From Comamonadaceae bacterium G21597-S1 (GTDB taxonomy: Bacteria > Pseudomonadota > Gammaproteobacteria > Burkholderiales > Burkholderiaceae_C): a stretch of DNA of 64,000 nucleotides. Each line of letters begins with the position of its first letter. Positions within the stretch are counted from its first letter, which is position 1. This document shows positions 27,380 to 35,908 of this stretch, one piece after another. Location: the NCBI GenBank assembly GCA_027214345.1, contig JAPWHR010000011.1, positions 158,389 through 222,388 on the forward strand. Reading direction: 5' to 3'. The position numbers and the translations under genes are program-made. Below the pieces are notes generated by a model. That model was not told the DNA's origin and did not search any database. It saw only the letters and a program-made list of their open reading frames with translations.

Positions 27380-28345
27380 ATGACCGACCATCACGCCCCC
27401 GCAACGCGCGACGACACCGCGGTGCTGGCCAGCCGGCTCAAACTCAAGCACCTGAGCCTGTTCAACCATGTCTGCGCCCAGCGCAACCTGCACCGCGCAG
27501 CCAGTGCCGCCAGCATGACCCAGCCCGCGGCGACCAAACTGATTCAGGAGATGGAGGACATGTTCGGCGTGCCGCTGTTCGAGCGCGGGCGCCATGGCAT
27601 GGCATTGAACCACTATGGCCAGGCCTTGCAGCGGCATGTGGCGGTCCTGCTGGGCGATGTCGCGACCATGCGCACCGAGATGCAGCTGATGTCGCAAGGC
27701 ACGGTCGGACAGGTACGCCTGGGGGTGCTGCCGTCGGTGTCGTCAGACCTGCTGGCGGCAGCGATCGCGGCCACCCGCGCAGCCTATCCCGGCATGCGGT
27801 TCATCCTCACCGAGGCCCCGGCATCGGACTTGGTCGAGCAGTTGCGACGCAGCGAGCTGGACCTGACGTTCGGACGGGTTCTGGACCTGGATCTGGCGCG
27901 CGAACTGCACATCGTCGATGTCTACGACGAGTCCTTCGTCATCGCCGCGCGCGCGGATCATCGACTGGCGCGCAGGCGCCACCTGACGCTGAACCAGCTC
28001 AACGGTGAACCCTGGATCCTGCCCGCCACCGGGACGCCGATCCGCAACCGGGTCGACAGCCTGTTCACCGGCAACGCCGCCTTGCGTCCCGCGGTGGCCG
28101 TCGAATGCAACAGCTTCGAGCGCATGTACCAACTGATCGCCCGCACATCGATGCTCGGAGTGTTGCCGCGCGGCATGGGACTTCTGGGCAAGGCACAAGG
28201 CCATCTGAGCGTATTGCGATATGAGCTCGGCGCCGAGTTCGCGCCGATCAAGCTGATCCTTCGCAAGCAGGTGGCCACACCGCCAGGCATCGTGCGCTTC
28301 GCGCAGGAGGTACAGGCCGCTGCGCGGGAACTGAAGCTGGTGTGA
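27380..28345 (+). CDS. LysR-family transcriptional regulator
   Basis: A 321-residue LysR regulator. The winged helix-turn-helix spans about residues 20-80 (LKLKHLSLFNHVCAQRNLHRAASAASMTQPAATKLIQEMEDMFGVPLFER), and the effector domain follows from about residue 105 (GQVRLGVLPSVSSDLLAAAI). The sequence style is that of the GbpR/PcaQ-like group with an N-terminal extension before the DNA-binding domain. It is divergent from the sulfatase gene across a gap with palindromic GGATTC-N5-GAATCC, so it probably activates the sulfatase and its Bug receptor. The co-inducer is unknown. It converges on the phosphoribosyltransferase gene. Confidence 0.92.
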   Translation: MTDHHAPATRDDTAVLASRLKLKHLSLFNHVCAQRNLHRAASAASMTQPAATKLIQEMEDMFGVPLFERGRHGMALNHYGQALQRHVAVLLGDVATMRTEMQLMSQGTVGQVRLGVLPSVSSDLLAAAIAATRAAYPGMRFILTEAPASDLVEQLRRSELDLTFGRVLDLDLARELHIVDVYDESFVIAARADHRLARRRHLTLNQLNGEPWILPATGTPIRNRVDSLFTGNAALRPAVAVECNSFERMYQLIARTSMLGVLPRGMGLLGKAQGHLSVLRYELGAEFAPIKLILRKQVATPPGIVRFAQEVQAAARELKLV

Positions 28346-28417
28346 CGACACCGTGCGCCGGAGCGCGCCAGAGCCCAGCCGCGTGCGGCACCGGTCGGCC
28401 GGCCGTCGCGCACCCGC

Positions 28418-29041
28418 TCAGGCACCGCCCAGCAACGCGGCTACCTCCGCATCATCCACCTGCGGGAAGTCGCGGTAGAACTGCCCGACGGCATGGAAGT
28501 CGCGAGGAACCTCGACACACACGACCGCGTCGGCCAGCGCGGCGACCGCATCGAGCGTGTCCTGCGGCGCCACCGGCACCGCACACACCAGGGTCTGCGG
28601 CTGACGCGCCCGCACCGTGCGCAACGCAGCCTTCATCGTCGCGCCGGTGGCCAGGCCATCGTCCACGACGATGACCACCCTGCCCGCCGGATCGACCGCC
28701 GGCCGGTTCGTTCCGAGTTGCGCGCGACGGGCCCGGATGGCGGCCAGCTGGCGTTGTGTCTCGGCCTCGAGATACGCGGCGTCGGCACCCAGTGTGTGGG
28801 CGAACGGCGCCACGGTCACGCCCCCTGCCTCGTCCACCGCGCCCACGGCCAGTTCCGGATTGCCGGGTGCACCGAGCTTGCGCACCAGCACCACGTCGAG
28901 TTCGCCGCCGAGCCGCTGCGCGATCACGTGGCCCAGTGGCACGCCGCCGCGCGGGATCGCGAGTACCAACGGATGGCGGCCGCGCCATGCAGCCAACCGG
29001 TCGGCCAATGCGGCGGCGGCGTGCGCTCGATCGTCGAACAT
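28418..29041 (-). CDS. Phosphoribosyltransferase-domain protein
   Basis: A 207-residue type I phosphoribosyltransferase-fold protein. The PRPP loop is RVVIVVDDGLATGATM at about residues 121-136, and the substrate-side loop VLAIPRGGVPLG is at 26-37. Such stand-alone proteins of the betaproteobacteria often occur near stress or dienelactone-hydrolase genes and have no assigned base substrate. A GGAGG site lies 7 bp before the ATG. A small palindrome, GCATGGC-CCT-GCCATGC at 29063-29079, lies 22 bp upstream of the start. It stands alone, convergent with the LysR gene. Confidence 0.85.
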   Translation of the reverse strand: MFDDRAHAAAALADRLAAWRGRHPLVLAIPRGGVPLGHVIAQRLGGELDVVLVRKLGAPGNPELAVGAVDEAGGVTVAPFAHTLGADAAYLEAETQRQLAAIRARRAQLGTNRPAVDPAGRVVIVVDDGLATGATMKAALRTVRARQPQTLVCAVPVAPQDTLDAVAALADAVVCVEVPRDFHAVGQFYRDFPQVDDAEVAALLGGA

Positions 29042-29062
29042 GGTGCACCTCCATGGGAGTCC

Positions 29063-29079
29063 GCATGGCCCTGCCATGC
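29063..29079. promoter_or_regulatory. Palindrome upstream of phosphoribosyltransferase gene
   Basis: GCATGGC (29063-29069), CCT, GCCATGC (29073-29079) is a perfect 7-3-7 inverted repeat 22 bp upstream of the start codon. It could be a leader hairpin or an operator; nothing distinguishes the two. Confidence 0.35.
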
Positions 29080-29176
29080 AACCGGGCTCACGCTACCAGG
29101 ACCCGCCGACGGTCGCCATGACCTGCATCAAGCCGCACGCCAGCCTTGCCGACACCCGCGGGCGCGCAGCCGCCGA

Positions 29177-29959
29177 TCAGTTGCCGGAGGCGACAAAACC
29201 CACTGTGCCCACGCCGTCGATACGCGCCTGCACCTTCTGGCCGGGCCCGATGCCGAACGGATCGATCGCCGAGCCCGCCAGCGCCAGCGACCCGGCCGCC
29301 AACGGGCGCCCGTCGCGCGCGGCCAGGCGCGCCAGGTTGCACAAGGCCTGCAGCGGATGGTCCAGGATGGCGGCGGTATTGCCGCTGGCCACGGCGGCGC
29401 CATCGATCTCCAGCGTCACCGCCTGGCCGCCCACGTCGGTCGTCGGGGGCAGCCAGTCACCGATCACGAAGCCACAGGCCGACGCGTTGTCGGCCACCGC
29501 GTCGTTGGCATTGAACCGGAAGTCACGGTAGCGCGAATCGACGATCTCGATCGCCACGGCCAACGCTTCGAGATGCTCCAGCGCCATCTCCGGCGTGGCA
29601 TCAGCGGGCAAGGGTCGCGCCAGCTTGAACATCACCTCGACCTCGACCCGCGGCTTGAACAGGCGTGCCATGTCGAGCGTGCCGCCGTCGGCCAGTTGCA
29701 TGTCCCGGCACAACAGACCGGTGACCGGCTCGGCGACCCCCATGCGTTGCATCATCGCGCGGTTGGTGAAGGCCTGTTTCAGGCCGACGATCGCGTCGCC
29801 GCGCGCACAGCGCCGAGCCACCAGGGCCGACTGCACCTGGTAGGCCTGCACCAGGCTCAGCGGCTCGGCCGCCGACCACTGCGCGATCGGTTCGCGCTGC
29901 TGTGCCGCATGATCGAGGGCGCTTGCAAGCTGGGTCAGCTGCGGGTCAAGAGAGGGCAT
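29177..29959 (-). CDS. 2-keto-4-pentenoate hydratase family protein
   Basis: A 260-residue hydratase of the MhpD/TesE type, which adds water to a 2-hydroxydienoate during meta-cleavage catabolism of aromatics or steroids. GLKQAFTNRAMMQRMGV, FKPRVEVEVMFKL (with the metal-binding Glu residues near 108-112) and the DSRYRDFRFNANDAVADNASACGFVIG block are family landmarks. Two in-frame ATGs (29971 and 29959) compete; AAAGG abuts the first, so the second is preferred, with modest certainty. It lies 117 bp from the preceding Bug-receptor gene on the same strand. The alpha/beta hydrolase at 31.2-32.1 kb could supply its substrate. Confidence 0.85.
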   Translation of the reverse strand: MPSLDPQLTQLASALDHAAQQREPIAQWSAAEPLSLVQAYQVQSALVARRCARGDAIVGLKQAFTNRAMMQRMGVAEPVTGLLCRDMQLADGGTLDMARLFKPRVEVEVMFKLARPLPADATPEMALEHLEALAVAIEIVDSRYRDFRFNANDAVADNASACGFVIGDWLPPTTDVGGQAVTLEIDGAAVASGNTAAILDHPLQALCNLARLAARDGRPLAAGSLALAGSAIDPFGIGPGQKVQARIDGVGTVGFVASGN

Positions 29960-30076
29960 GGTTCGGATCATCCTTTCGTGGCGATCGCCGATGGCACCGG
30001 CGCGGCCCCGATTTTGCCCTGCCGCAAGGCGGCCTCGTCGGAGCACAACGACAGCAGCTTGCGATACGCCTCGGCG

Positions 30077-31108
30077 CTACAACGCTGCGGAAAAGCCGAA
30101 TGCCTTGATCTGCGCGCCGCGCTCGGCATATTCCTCGCGCATCTGGCTGGCCAGCGCACGAGCACCGACCGGGGCCTCGACGGTCTGGCCGTCGAGCACG
30201 TCCTGCATCTCCTGGCTCTTGATCGACTCCAGCGCAGCCCTGGAGAATGTGTCGACCAGGTCGGGCGCCATCCCGGCCGGCGCCAGCAACCAGGTTCCTT
30301 CGGTCAAGGTCAGCTGCGCCATGCCCAGTTCCCCGAACGTGGGCACCCGCGGCAGCGTCGCGGAGCGGGCCCGTCCGGTGGTCGCCAGGATGCGGACCTG
30401 TCCGGTGCGGTGCGGTTGCAGCAGGAATGACGTGGACGAGATCATCGACGACACATGGCCACCCAGCAGGTCCGCCAGCGCCAGGCTGCCGCCGCGATAT
30501 GGCACATGGGTGATCCCGATACCCAGTGCCTTGGCCACCCGCAGCCCCATCAGGTGCGGCGAGGAGCCGGTGCCCGGCGAGCCGAAGGTGGCCTGGTCCG
30601 GATGGGCCCGGCACCAGGCGGCAAACTCCGTGAGGTCGTGCGCCGGGACCTTGGGATGGATCGCCAGCGCGAAGTCGTTCTGGACCAGTTGCGCGATCGG
30701 CACGAAGTCGGTCAGGGGGTCGAATCCGAGGTCCTTGTAGACATGGGGCAGGTGCACCATGCCGGAGGCCGGCGCGACCAGGAAGCTGGTGCCGTCGGCC
30801 GCCGCATTTTTCACCGCCTGGCCGGCAAGGCGGCCATTGGCACCGGGTTTGTTGTCGACCCGCACGCTGACGCCGAAGTTGCGCTTGAACTGCTCCGCCA
30901 CGGCGCGTGCAACCCGGTCGGGGAGACCGCCGGGCGGAAAGCCGACAAGAATGCGAATCGGGTTGCCCTGGGCCAGGGCCTTCGGCATGGCGGCGCCCGC
31001 GACAATGGCCGTACCCAAGGTCTGCAAGAAGCTGCGTCGATCCATCATCATCGCATTCTCGTCGGGGAACATGCTTTTGTCCGCGGAGCGGCTCGGGCTT
31101 GCGGTCAT
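30077..31108 (-). CDS. Bug/TctC-family receptor with Tat-like signal
   Basis: A 343-residue Bug-family binding protein. The N-terminus carries DRRSFLQTLGTAIVAGAAMPKALAQ near residues 23-47, a twin-arginine motif (RRSFLQ) followed by a mild hydrophobic core, so Tat export is likely. NPIRILVGFPPGGLPD starts the mature domain, and NKPGANGRLAGQAVKNAAADGTSF and FGSPGTGSSPHLMGL are the ligand loops. The ATG at 31108 follows GGGGA; inner ATGs just before the RR motif are possible alternatives. An upstream promoter candidate lies at 31168-31196. The gene sits between a hydrolase and a hydratase on the same strand, so the ligand may be an aromatic or dienoic acid. Confidence 0.87.
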   Translation of the reverse strand: MTASPSRSADKSMFPDENAMMMDRRSFLQTLGTAIVAGAAMPKALAQGNPIRILVGFPPGGLPDRVARAVAEQFKRNFGVSVRVDNKPGANGRLAGQAVKNAAADGTSFLVAPASGMVHLPHVYKDLGFDPLTDFVPIAQLVQNDFALAIHPKVPAHDLTEFAAWCRAHPDQATFGSPGTGSSPHLMGLRVAKALGIGITHVPYRGGSLALADLLGGHVSSMISSTSFLLQPHRTGQVRILATTGRARSATLPRVPTFGELGMAQLTLTEGTWLLAPAGMAPDLVDTFSRAALESIKSQEMQDVLDGQTVEAPVGARALASQMREEYAERGAQIKAFGFSAAL

Positions 31109-31167
31109 GCCGGAGTCCCCTCGCGGCGCGCAGACCCCACCAGCGGACAACACCACAGCGTGTCCGC

Positions 31168-31196
31168 ATCATTACAAGCCCGGGCGTAAAACTCAA
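31168..31196 (-). promoter_or_regulatory. Sigma-70-type promoter candidate for Bug-receptor gene
   Basis: On the minus strand TTGAGT (31196-31191) and AATGAT (31173-31168) are separated by 17 bp, matching -35 and -10 boxes at 4-5 of 6 positions each. The start point would be near 31161, about 53 bp upstream of the ATG. Confidence 0.5.
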
Positions 31197-31236
31197 TCGG
31201 CAACACCGCGCGCGGCTTCGGCGCGACCGCACCGCG

Positions 31237-32115
31237 TCAGGGCGCCGCCGACAGGAAATCAGCCACCAGCGCCAGTTGGTGCGGCACGTTGAGCGCCGGC
31301 GCATGGCCGCAGCCGGCGATCGTCTCGATGCGCGCGCGTGGACCGCGCTGCGCCATCTGTACCGCCGTGTCGGCCAGCAGCAGGTCCGAGTCTTCACCGC
31401 GCAGGCACAACACCGGAATGTCCAGGCTGTCGTATTCCGGCCAGCGCAGGTAGTCGTTCGGATGGCATACGAACTGCTGCACCATGGCGGGGTCGTAGTG
31501 CGGCGTGACGCGACCGTCGGGCAGGCGCCGCGTCGAGGTCTCCGTCAAATGGCGCCACTGGCTGTCGGACAGGAATCCATAAGGCTTGTAGACGGTGCGG
31601 AAATACTGCTCGAGCTCGGTCACGGTGGCGAACGCCGCCGGATGACCGGCATAACTGCGGATGCGCTCGATCGCCGCGGCCGCCAGCTCAGGCCCGTTGT
31701 CGTTGAGCAACAGGCGCGTGATGCGACCGCGCAACGGGCCTGCCGCGGCCACCAGGCCGATCGATCCGCCCATCGAGGTGCCGACCCAGTCGAACTGCTG
31801 CAGGCCGAGCTGGTCGACCAGGGCCTCGGCGATCTGCACGTAGAAATCCAGGCAATATTCCTGTTCCGGCTCGGGACTCCACTGGCTCAGGCCGCGGCCA
31901 ATGGTATCGGGGCAGATGACCCGATAACCGTGCGCGGGCGCGCTCAGGAAGGCGGCCAGCGCGTCCATGTCGCGGCCGGTGCGCGCCAGGCCGTGCCAGG
32001 CGACGAGCACCTTGCCGTTGTGCTCGCCCCATTGCGTGTAGTGGATCTCGCGTCCGGCGCACCGCAGGTAGTGCGAGGTGGGCGCGCCGGCCTGCATGGC
32101 GCCGCGGGCGTTCAC
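31237..32115 (-). CDS. Alpha/beta hydrolase, Ser-type
   Basis: A 292-residue alpha/beta hydrolase. The Ser nucleophile elbow is G112-T-S114-M-G116, the oxyanion HG is at residues 41-42, and GCGHAPALN near the C-terminus holds the catalytic His. It resembles meta-cleavage-product and ester hydrolases. The GTG at 32115 overlaps the livM stop as GTGA and has a G-rich site upstream; an ATG at 32097 lacks one. Translational coupling to the ABC importer suggests that it acts on the imported compound or its ring-cleavage product. It is the last gene of the liv operon. Confidence 0.85.
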   Translation of the reverse strand: MNARGAMQAGAPTSHYLRCAGREIHYTQWGEHNGKVLVAWHGLARTGRDMDALAAFLSAPAHGYRVICPDTIGRGLSQWSPEPEQEYCLDFYVQIAEALVDQLGLQQFDWVGTSMGGSIGLVAAAGPLRGRITRLLLNDNGPELAAAAIERIRSYAGHPAAFATVTELEQYFRTVYKPYGFLSDSQWRHLTETSTRRLPDGRVTPHYDPAMVQQFVCHPNDYLRWPEYDSLDIPVLCLRGEDSDLLLADTAVQMAQRGPRARIETIAGCGHAPALNVPHQLALVADFLSAAP

Positions 32116-33200
32116 GACTGCCCCCCGGTCGACAGGCGGGCCGCGGCGCGCAGCCGCAGCCGGCCCACGACCCCGGTCGGGAAGTAATACACCGACAACA
32201 CGAACAACACGCCCAGCCACAATAACCAGCGCTGCGGCGACAGCAGCGCGGAGAGCCAGGGCAAGGCCGCCGTGGCCTCGCTGCCCAGACGCAGCAGGTC
32301 CTGCAGGTAACTCTGCGCGATCATGAACAGGGTCGCACCCACGACGGCGCCATACATCGTGCCCATGCCGCCGATGACGACGATCAGCAACACGTCCATC
32401 ATGATCTCGAACGACATCGAGGTGTCGGGCCCGTTGTAACGCAGCCAAAGTGCCAGCATGGCCCCGGCGGCGCAGGCGAACAGCGCCGACAGGATGCTGG
32501 AGATGGTGCGGTAGACGACGACCCGGTAACCGATGGCCTCGGCCCGGAACTCGTTCTCGCGGATCGCCTGCAACACCCGGCCGAACGGCGAATTGACGAT
32601 GCGCAGCAGTGTCAGCAGCAACACCAGTGCCAGCACGAACAGCAGGTAGTACGACACCAGTCGGCCATCGAGCATGACGCCGAGGAACTCCTCGTCCATG
32701 AACTCCCAGCTCGGCGACAGAATCTCGGGCACCTTGAAGGTCAGCCCGTCCTCGCCGCCGGTGAGGCTCGACAGCTGCGAGGCCAGCGTCAGGAAGGCCG
32801 AGGCCACGGCCAGTGTGATCATCGCGAAGAAGATGGCCCGCACCCGCAGCGAGAACAGCCCGATCAGCAGCGCCAGCAGGAACGACAACACCAGTGCGCA
32901 ACCCAAGCCGACCGCCAGTGCCTCCCAGGTCGGACCCATGCGGGTGGTCGCGATCGCAATGCCGTAGGCGCCGATGCCGAAGAACATCGTGTGCGCGAAA
33001 CTGACGATGCCGGTGTATCCGAGCAGCAGGTCGAAACTTGCCACGAGCACGATGAAGATCAGCACCTTGGCCGCGACATTGAGCGCTTTGACACCCGGAA
33101 ACAGGAACGGCGCGAAGGCCAGGCCCAGCAGCAGGACCAGCAGCAACACCGCCAGGATGCGGCTACGCGGCAGGTCGTTGGACAACAGACGGGTCAGCAT
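32112..33200 (-). CDS. livM: Branched-chain amino acid-type ABC transporter permease (LivM)
   Basis: A 362-residue inner-membrane permease of the LivM type with about nine hydrophobic segments starting at residue 15. VASFDLLLGYTGIVSFAHTMFFGIGAYG near residues 53-80 is the family signature, and RENEFRAEAIGYRV near 220 is the cytoplasmic loop that contacts the ATPases. It follows livH by 15 bp, and its stop overlaps the start of the alpha/beta hydrolase. In related systems such importers often take up aromatic acids or amides rather than amino acids; context here supports a catabolic substrate. Confidence 0.92.
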   Translation of the reverse strand: MLTRLLSNDLPRSRILAVLLLVLLLGLAFAPFLFPGVKALNVAAKVLIFIVLVASFDLLLGYTGIVSFAHTMFFGIGAYGIAIATTRMGPTWEALAVGLGCALVLSFLLALLIGLFSLRVRAIFFAMITLAVASAFLTLASQLSSLTGGEDGLTFKVPEILSPSWEFMDEEFLGVMLDGRLVSYYLLFVLALVLLLTLLRIVNSPFGRVLQAIRENEFRAEAIGYRVVVYRTISSILSALFACAAGAMLALWLRYNGPDTSMSFEIMMDVLLIVVIGGMGTMYGAVVGATLFMIAQSYLQDLLRLGSEATAALPWLSALLSPQRWLLWLGVLFVLSVYYFPTGVVGRLRLRAAARLSTGGQS

Positions 33201-33215
33201 GTTGAACTCCCTCGA

Positions 33216-34199
33216 TCAGCGGTTGGCCACCGGATAGACACCCTGGGGCCGCCACAGCAGGATGGCCGCCATCAGCGCGATGTTGGAGAACAGTGCCACC
33301 TTGGGCACCAGGAAGCCGGTGTAGTTGGCCATCAGCCCGACCAGCAACGCGCCGATCAGCGCTCCGGCGGTCGAACCCAGGCCGCCGATGATGATGACAA
33401 TGAAGATCAGCACGTTGACCTGGGCACCCATCTGCGGCGTCACGGTCTGCTGGTACAGGCCCCACATCACGCCACCGAGGCCGGCCAGCGCACTGCCCAT
33501 GACGAACACGCCGATGAACAGCCGCCGGATCCGGTAACCGAGCGACTCGACCATCTCGCGGTCTTGCACGCCGGCACGGATCAGCAGGCCGATCTTGGTC
33601 TTGTTGAGCGTCCAGACCAGCGCACCGAACACCACCAGGCCGACGATGACCGCGATGATGCGGTATTTCTCGATCGCCGCGTCGCCCACCAGGATGGCGC
33701 CGCGCATGGCCTCGGGCAGCGGCAGCGGGATCTGCTGCGGGCCCCAGATCACCTTGATCAGCTCCTCGCCGATGATCATGCCGCCCATGGTGATCAGGAT
33801 CTGCTTGAGATGCTGGCCGTAGACCGGCTTGACGATAAAACGCTCGAAGGCCAGGCCGACCGCGCCGGCCACCGCCATCGCGACCAGCATGGCGGGGAAC
33901 ACCGCGACCAGGTTGCGCCACAGTTCGTCCGACATGGTCCAGTCCGACATCGAGCCCAGGATGCTCGTGGCCACGAAGGCGCCGAGCGCAATGAACAGCC
34001 CGTGGCCGAAGTTGAGCACGTCCATCAGCCCGAACACCAGGGTCAGGCCGGAAGCGATGACGAAGATGATCAGACCCATGGCCAACCCGGCGACCGTGAG
34101 CGTGAGCCAGGTCGAAGGCGACCCGATCAGCGGGAACACCAGCAATGCCAGCAGCGGCACCAGGGCCACCGGTTTCCAGTCGAAGTCGCTGCTTGTCAT
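33216..34199 (-). CDS. livH: Branched-chain amino acid-type ABC transporter permease (LivH)
   Basis: A 327-residue permease with about eight hydrophobic segments. SGLTLVFGLMDVLNFGHGLFIALGAFVA near residues 49-76 is the LivH hallmark, and QDREMVESLGYRIRRLF near 215 is the coupling loop. LNFGHG in place of LNFAHG is common. The ATG at 34199 overlaps the livF stop as ATGA, showing translational coupling. Together with LivM it forms the membrane channel of the importer; the solute receptor is the livJ product at 35.9-37.1 kb. Confidence 0.92.
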   Translation of the reverse strand: MTSSDFDWKPVALVPLLALLVFPLIGSPSTWLTLTVAGLAMGLIIFVIASGLTLVFGLMDVLNFGHGLFIALGAFVATSILGSMSDWTMSDELWRNLVAVFPAMLVAMAVAGAVGLAFERFIVKPVYGQHLKQILITMGGMIIGEELIKVIWGPQQIPLPLPEAMRGAILVGDAAIEKYRIIAVIVGLVVFGALVWTLNKTKIGLLIRAGVQDREMVESLGYRIRRLFIGVFVMGSALAGLGGVMWGLYQQTVTPQMGAQVNVLIFIVIIIGGLGSTAGALIGALLVGLMANYTGFLVPKVALFSNIALMAAILLWRPQGVYPVANR

Positions 34200-34921
34200 A
34201 AGGACAGTCCCAACAGGTCTTTCTGCAATGCGGCGTCGGCCGACAAGTCCTGCATGCTGCCCGCATGCACGACCGCGCCGTTGTCCATCACCGCCACGGT
34301 GTCGCCGAGCTTCTGCGCGAAGTTGAAGTTCTGCTCCACCAGCAGGATCGTGACTCCGGTGGCCTTGAGCTCGGCAAAGGCGGCAATCATGTTGTTGATG
34401 ATCGACGGCGCCAGGCCCTTGCTCGGTTCGTCGACGATCAGCAGTTCGCGCGGCTCGACGATGGCCCGCGCCACGGCCAGCATCTGCTTCTGCCCGCCCG
34501 ACAGCTTGCCGGCCGGATGGTTCCAGAACTTCCTGACCGCCGGGAACAGGCCGAAGATCCATTCCAGCCGGGAAGCGTCCATCTGCTTCTCGGTGGCGGC
34601 ACTACGCGCGGCCAGCAGCATGTTTTCGCGCACCGTCAGGTCGGAGAAGATGCCCATGTTCTCGGGCACGTAGGCAATGTTGCGTTCGGCGATCTCGGGT
34701 GTCGACAAGGCGGTGATGTCCTGCCCCGCAAACGTCAGCGTGCCCTGGGATGCACGCCACAGACCCATGATGGTCCGTAGCGTCGTCGTCTTGCCGGCGC
34801 CGTTGCGACCGAGCAGCAGCGTGACCTGTCCGCGCGGCACGACCAGGTCCACGCCGTGCAGGATGTGGTAGGCGCCGATATGGGTGTGCACGCCGGCGAG
34901 CGTCAGCAGTGGCTGTGTCAT
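34196..34921 (-). CDS. livF: ABC transporter ATPase (LivF)
   Basis: A 241-residue ATPase. Walker A is GRNGAGKTT at about 38-46, the ABC signature LSGGQKQ near 142, and Walker B LLIVDEPSKGL near 160, followed by the switch His/Gln region VEQNFNFA. The EPSKGL and short C-terminus are features of LivF rather than LivG. The ATG at 34921 overlaps the livG stop as ATGA and its own stop overlaps livH. It pairs with LivG to power import. Confidence 0.93.
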   Translation of the reverse strand: MTQPLLTLAGVHTHIGAYHILHGVDLVVPRGQVTLLLGRNGAGKTTTLRTIMGLWRASQGTLTFAGQDITALSTPEIAERNIAYVPENMGIFSDLTVRENMLLAARSAATEKQMDASRLEWIFGLFPAVRKFWNHPAGKLSGGQKQMLAVARAIVEPRELLIVDEPSKGLAPSIINNMIAAFAELKATGVTILLVEQNFNFAQKLGDTVAVMDNGAVVHAGSMQDLSADAALQKDLLGLSL

Positions 34922-35733
34922 GTCCGACCTCCCTGGACCGCTGGAGCGGCCGCCGGCGCCGCGTCGCTGTCCGCCTCCTCGGGATTCACGCCCAGGTAGG
35001 CCTGCTGCACCACCGGCGAGGCGATCACCTCGGTGGGGTCGCCGTCGGCCACCAGCGCACCGTTGTGCAGCACGATGATGCGGTCGGCCAGTTCGCGCAC
35101 CACGTCCATCTTGTGCTCGACCAGCAGGATGGTCTTGGTCGGGTCGTTCTTCAGCGAACGGATCAGGTTCAGGATCACCGGCGCCTCGTCCACGCTCATG
35201 CCGGCCGTGGGTTCGTCGAACATGAACACGCGCGACTCGAGCGCGATCAGCAAGGCGACCTCCAGCTTGCGCTGGTCTCCGTGCGGCAGGCTGGCCACGA
35301 CGGCATCCTGCTTGTCCTGCATCGCCACCGTGGCCAGGATCTCGTCGGTCCGCTGCACCAGCGTGCCATGGTCGCTCCAGATGCTCCACAGGTTCAGGCC
35401 GCGGCGGTGCTTGCCGCGCCGCGTGGCCTGGACCGCCAGCCGGACGTTCTCGAACACCGACAGGTTGGGAAACAGGTTGGTGAGCTGGAAGGCACGGCCC
35501 AGTCCGGCGCGGGTGCGCGCCGACACGCCAAGCGACGAGATGTCGTGGCCGTCGAGCATCACCGATCCGCCACTGGCCTTGAGCTGGCCGGAGATCAGGT
35601 TGAAATACGTGGTCTTGCCCGCGCCATTGGGGCCGACGATAGCCGTCAGCGTGCCGGGCGCGAACACGCAGCTGACGGCATTCACCGCCACATGTCCGCC
35701 GAAGCGGATCGTCAGGTCCTTGGTTTGCAGCAT
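34918..35733 (-). CDS. livG: ABC transporter ATPase (LivG)
   Basis: A 271-residue ATPase. Walker A is GPNGAGKTT at about 34-42. The LivG-typical insert (RGKHRRGLNLWSIWSDHGTLVQRTDEIL) lies at 106-133, with the signature region LPHGDQRKLEVA (HGDQRK in place of SGGQ), Walker B VFMFDEPTAGM near 174, and the VEHKMDVV switch. A variant signature with His-Gly-Asp occurs in many LivG proteins. The C-terminus is Ala- and Pro-rich. The ATG at 35733 has no strong Shine-Dalgarno sequence. It is separated from livJ by 175 bp with a stem-loop, which probably sets a lower level than for the receptor. Confidence 0.92.
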   Translation of the reverse strand: MLQTKDLTIRFGGHVAVNAVSCVFAPGTLTAIVGPNGAGKTTYFNLISGQLKASGGSVMLDGHDISSLGVSARTRAGLGRAFQLTNLFPNLSVFENVRLAVQATRRGKHRRGLNLWSIWSDHGTLVQRTDEILATVAMQDKQDAVVASLPHGDQRKLEVALLIALESRVFMFDEPTAGMSVDEAPVILNLIRSLKNDPTKTILLVEHKMDVVRELADRIIVLHNGALVADGDPTEVIASPVVQQAYLGVNPEEADSDAAPAAAPAVQGGRT

Positions 35734-35799
35734 GGTGTGACCAATGGTCGGGTTGCCGGGAGGCCCGCACCGCGTCCGTCGCGGCGCGCGCCCGTCCCG

Positions 35800-35824
35800 G
35801 CGGGGTGTGTCATGCACACCCCGC
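35800..35824 (-). promoter_or_regulatory. Intercistronic stem-loop between livJ and livG
   Basis: GCGGGGTGTG (35800-35809), TCATG, CACACCCCGC (35815-35824) makes a perfect 10-bp stem with a 5-base loop. No T run follows on the minus strand. In ABC operons, hairpins at this position commonly protect the receptor message or reduce read-through, giving more receptor than permease. Confidence 0.65.
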
Positions 35825-35908
35825 TTCGAAGGAAACGGCAGGAAAACAATGCGGCCGGCCGGGCCGTGCGCCACGCCAGGTCGCGCGCGGGTCCGGCGCG
35901 GGGCCCGA

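Noticed and set aside
34918..35733. LivG signature HGDQRK read as a degraded ATPase
   Set aside because: Walker A, Walker B and switch residues are intact and a non-SGGQ signature is common among LivG proteins.
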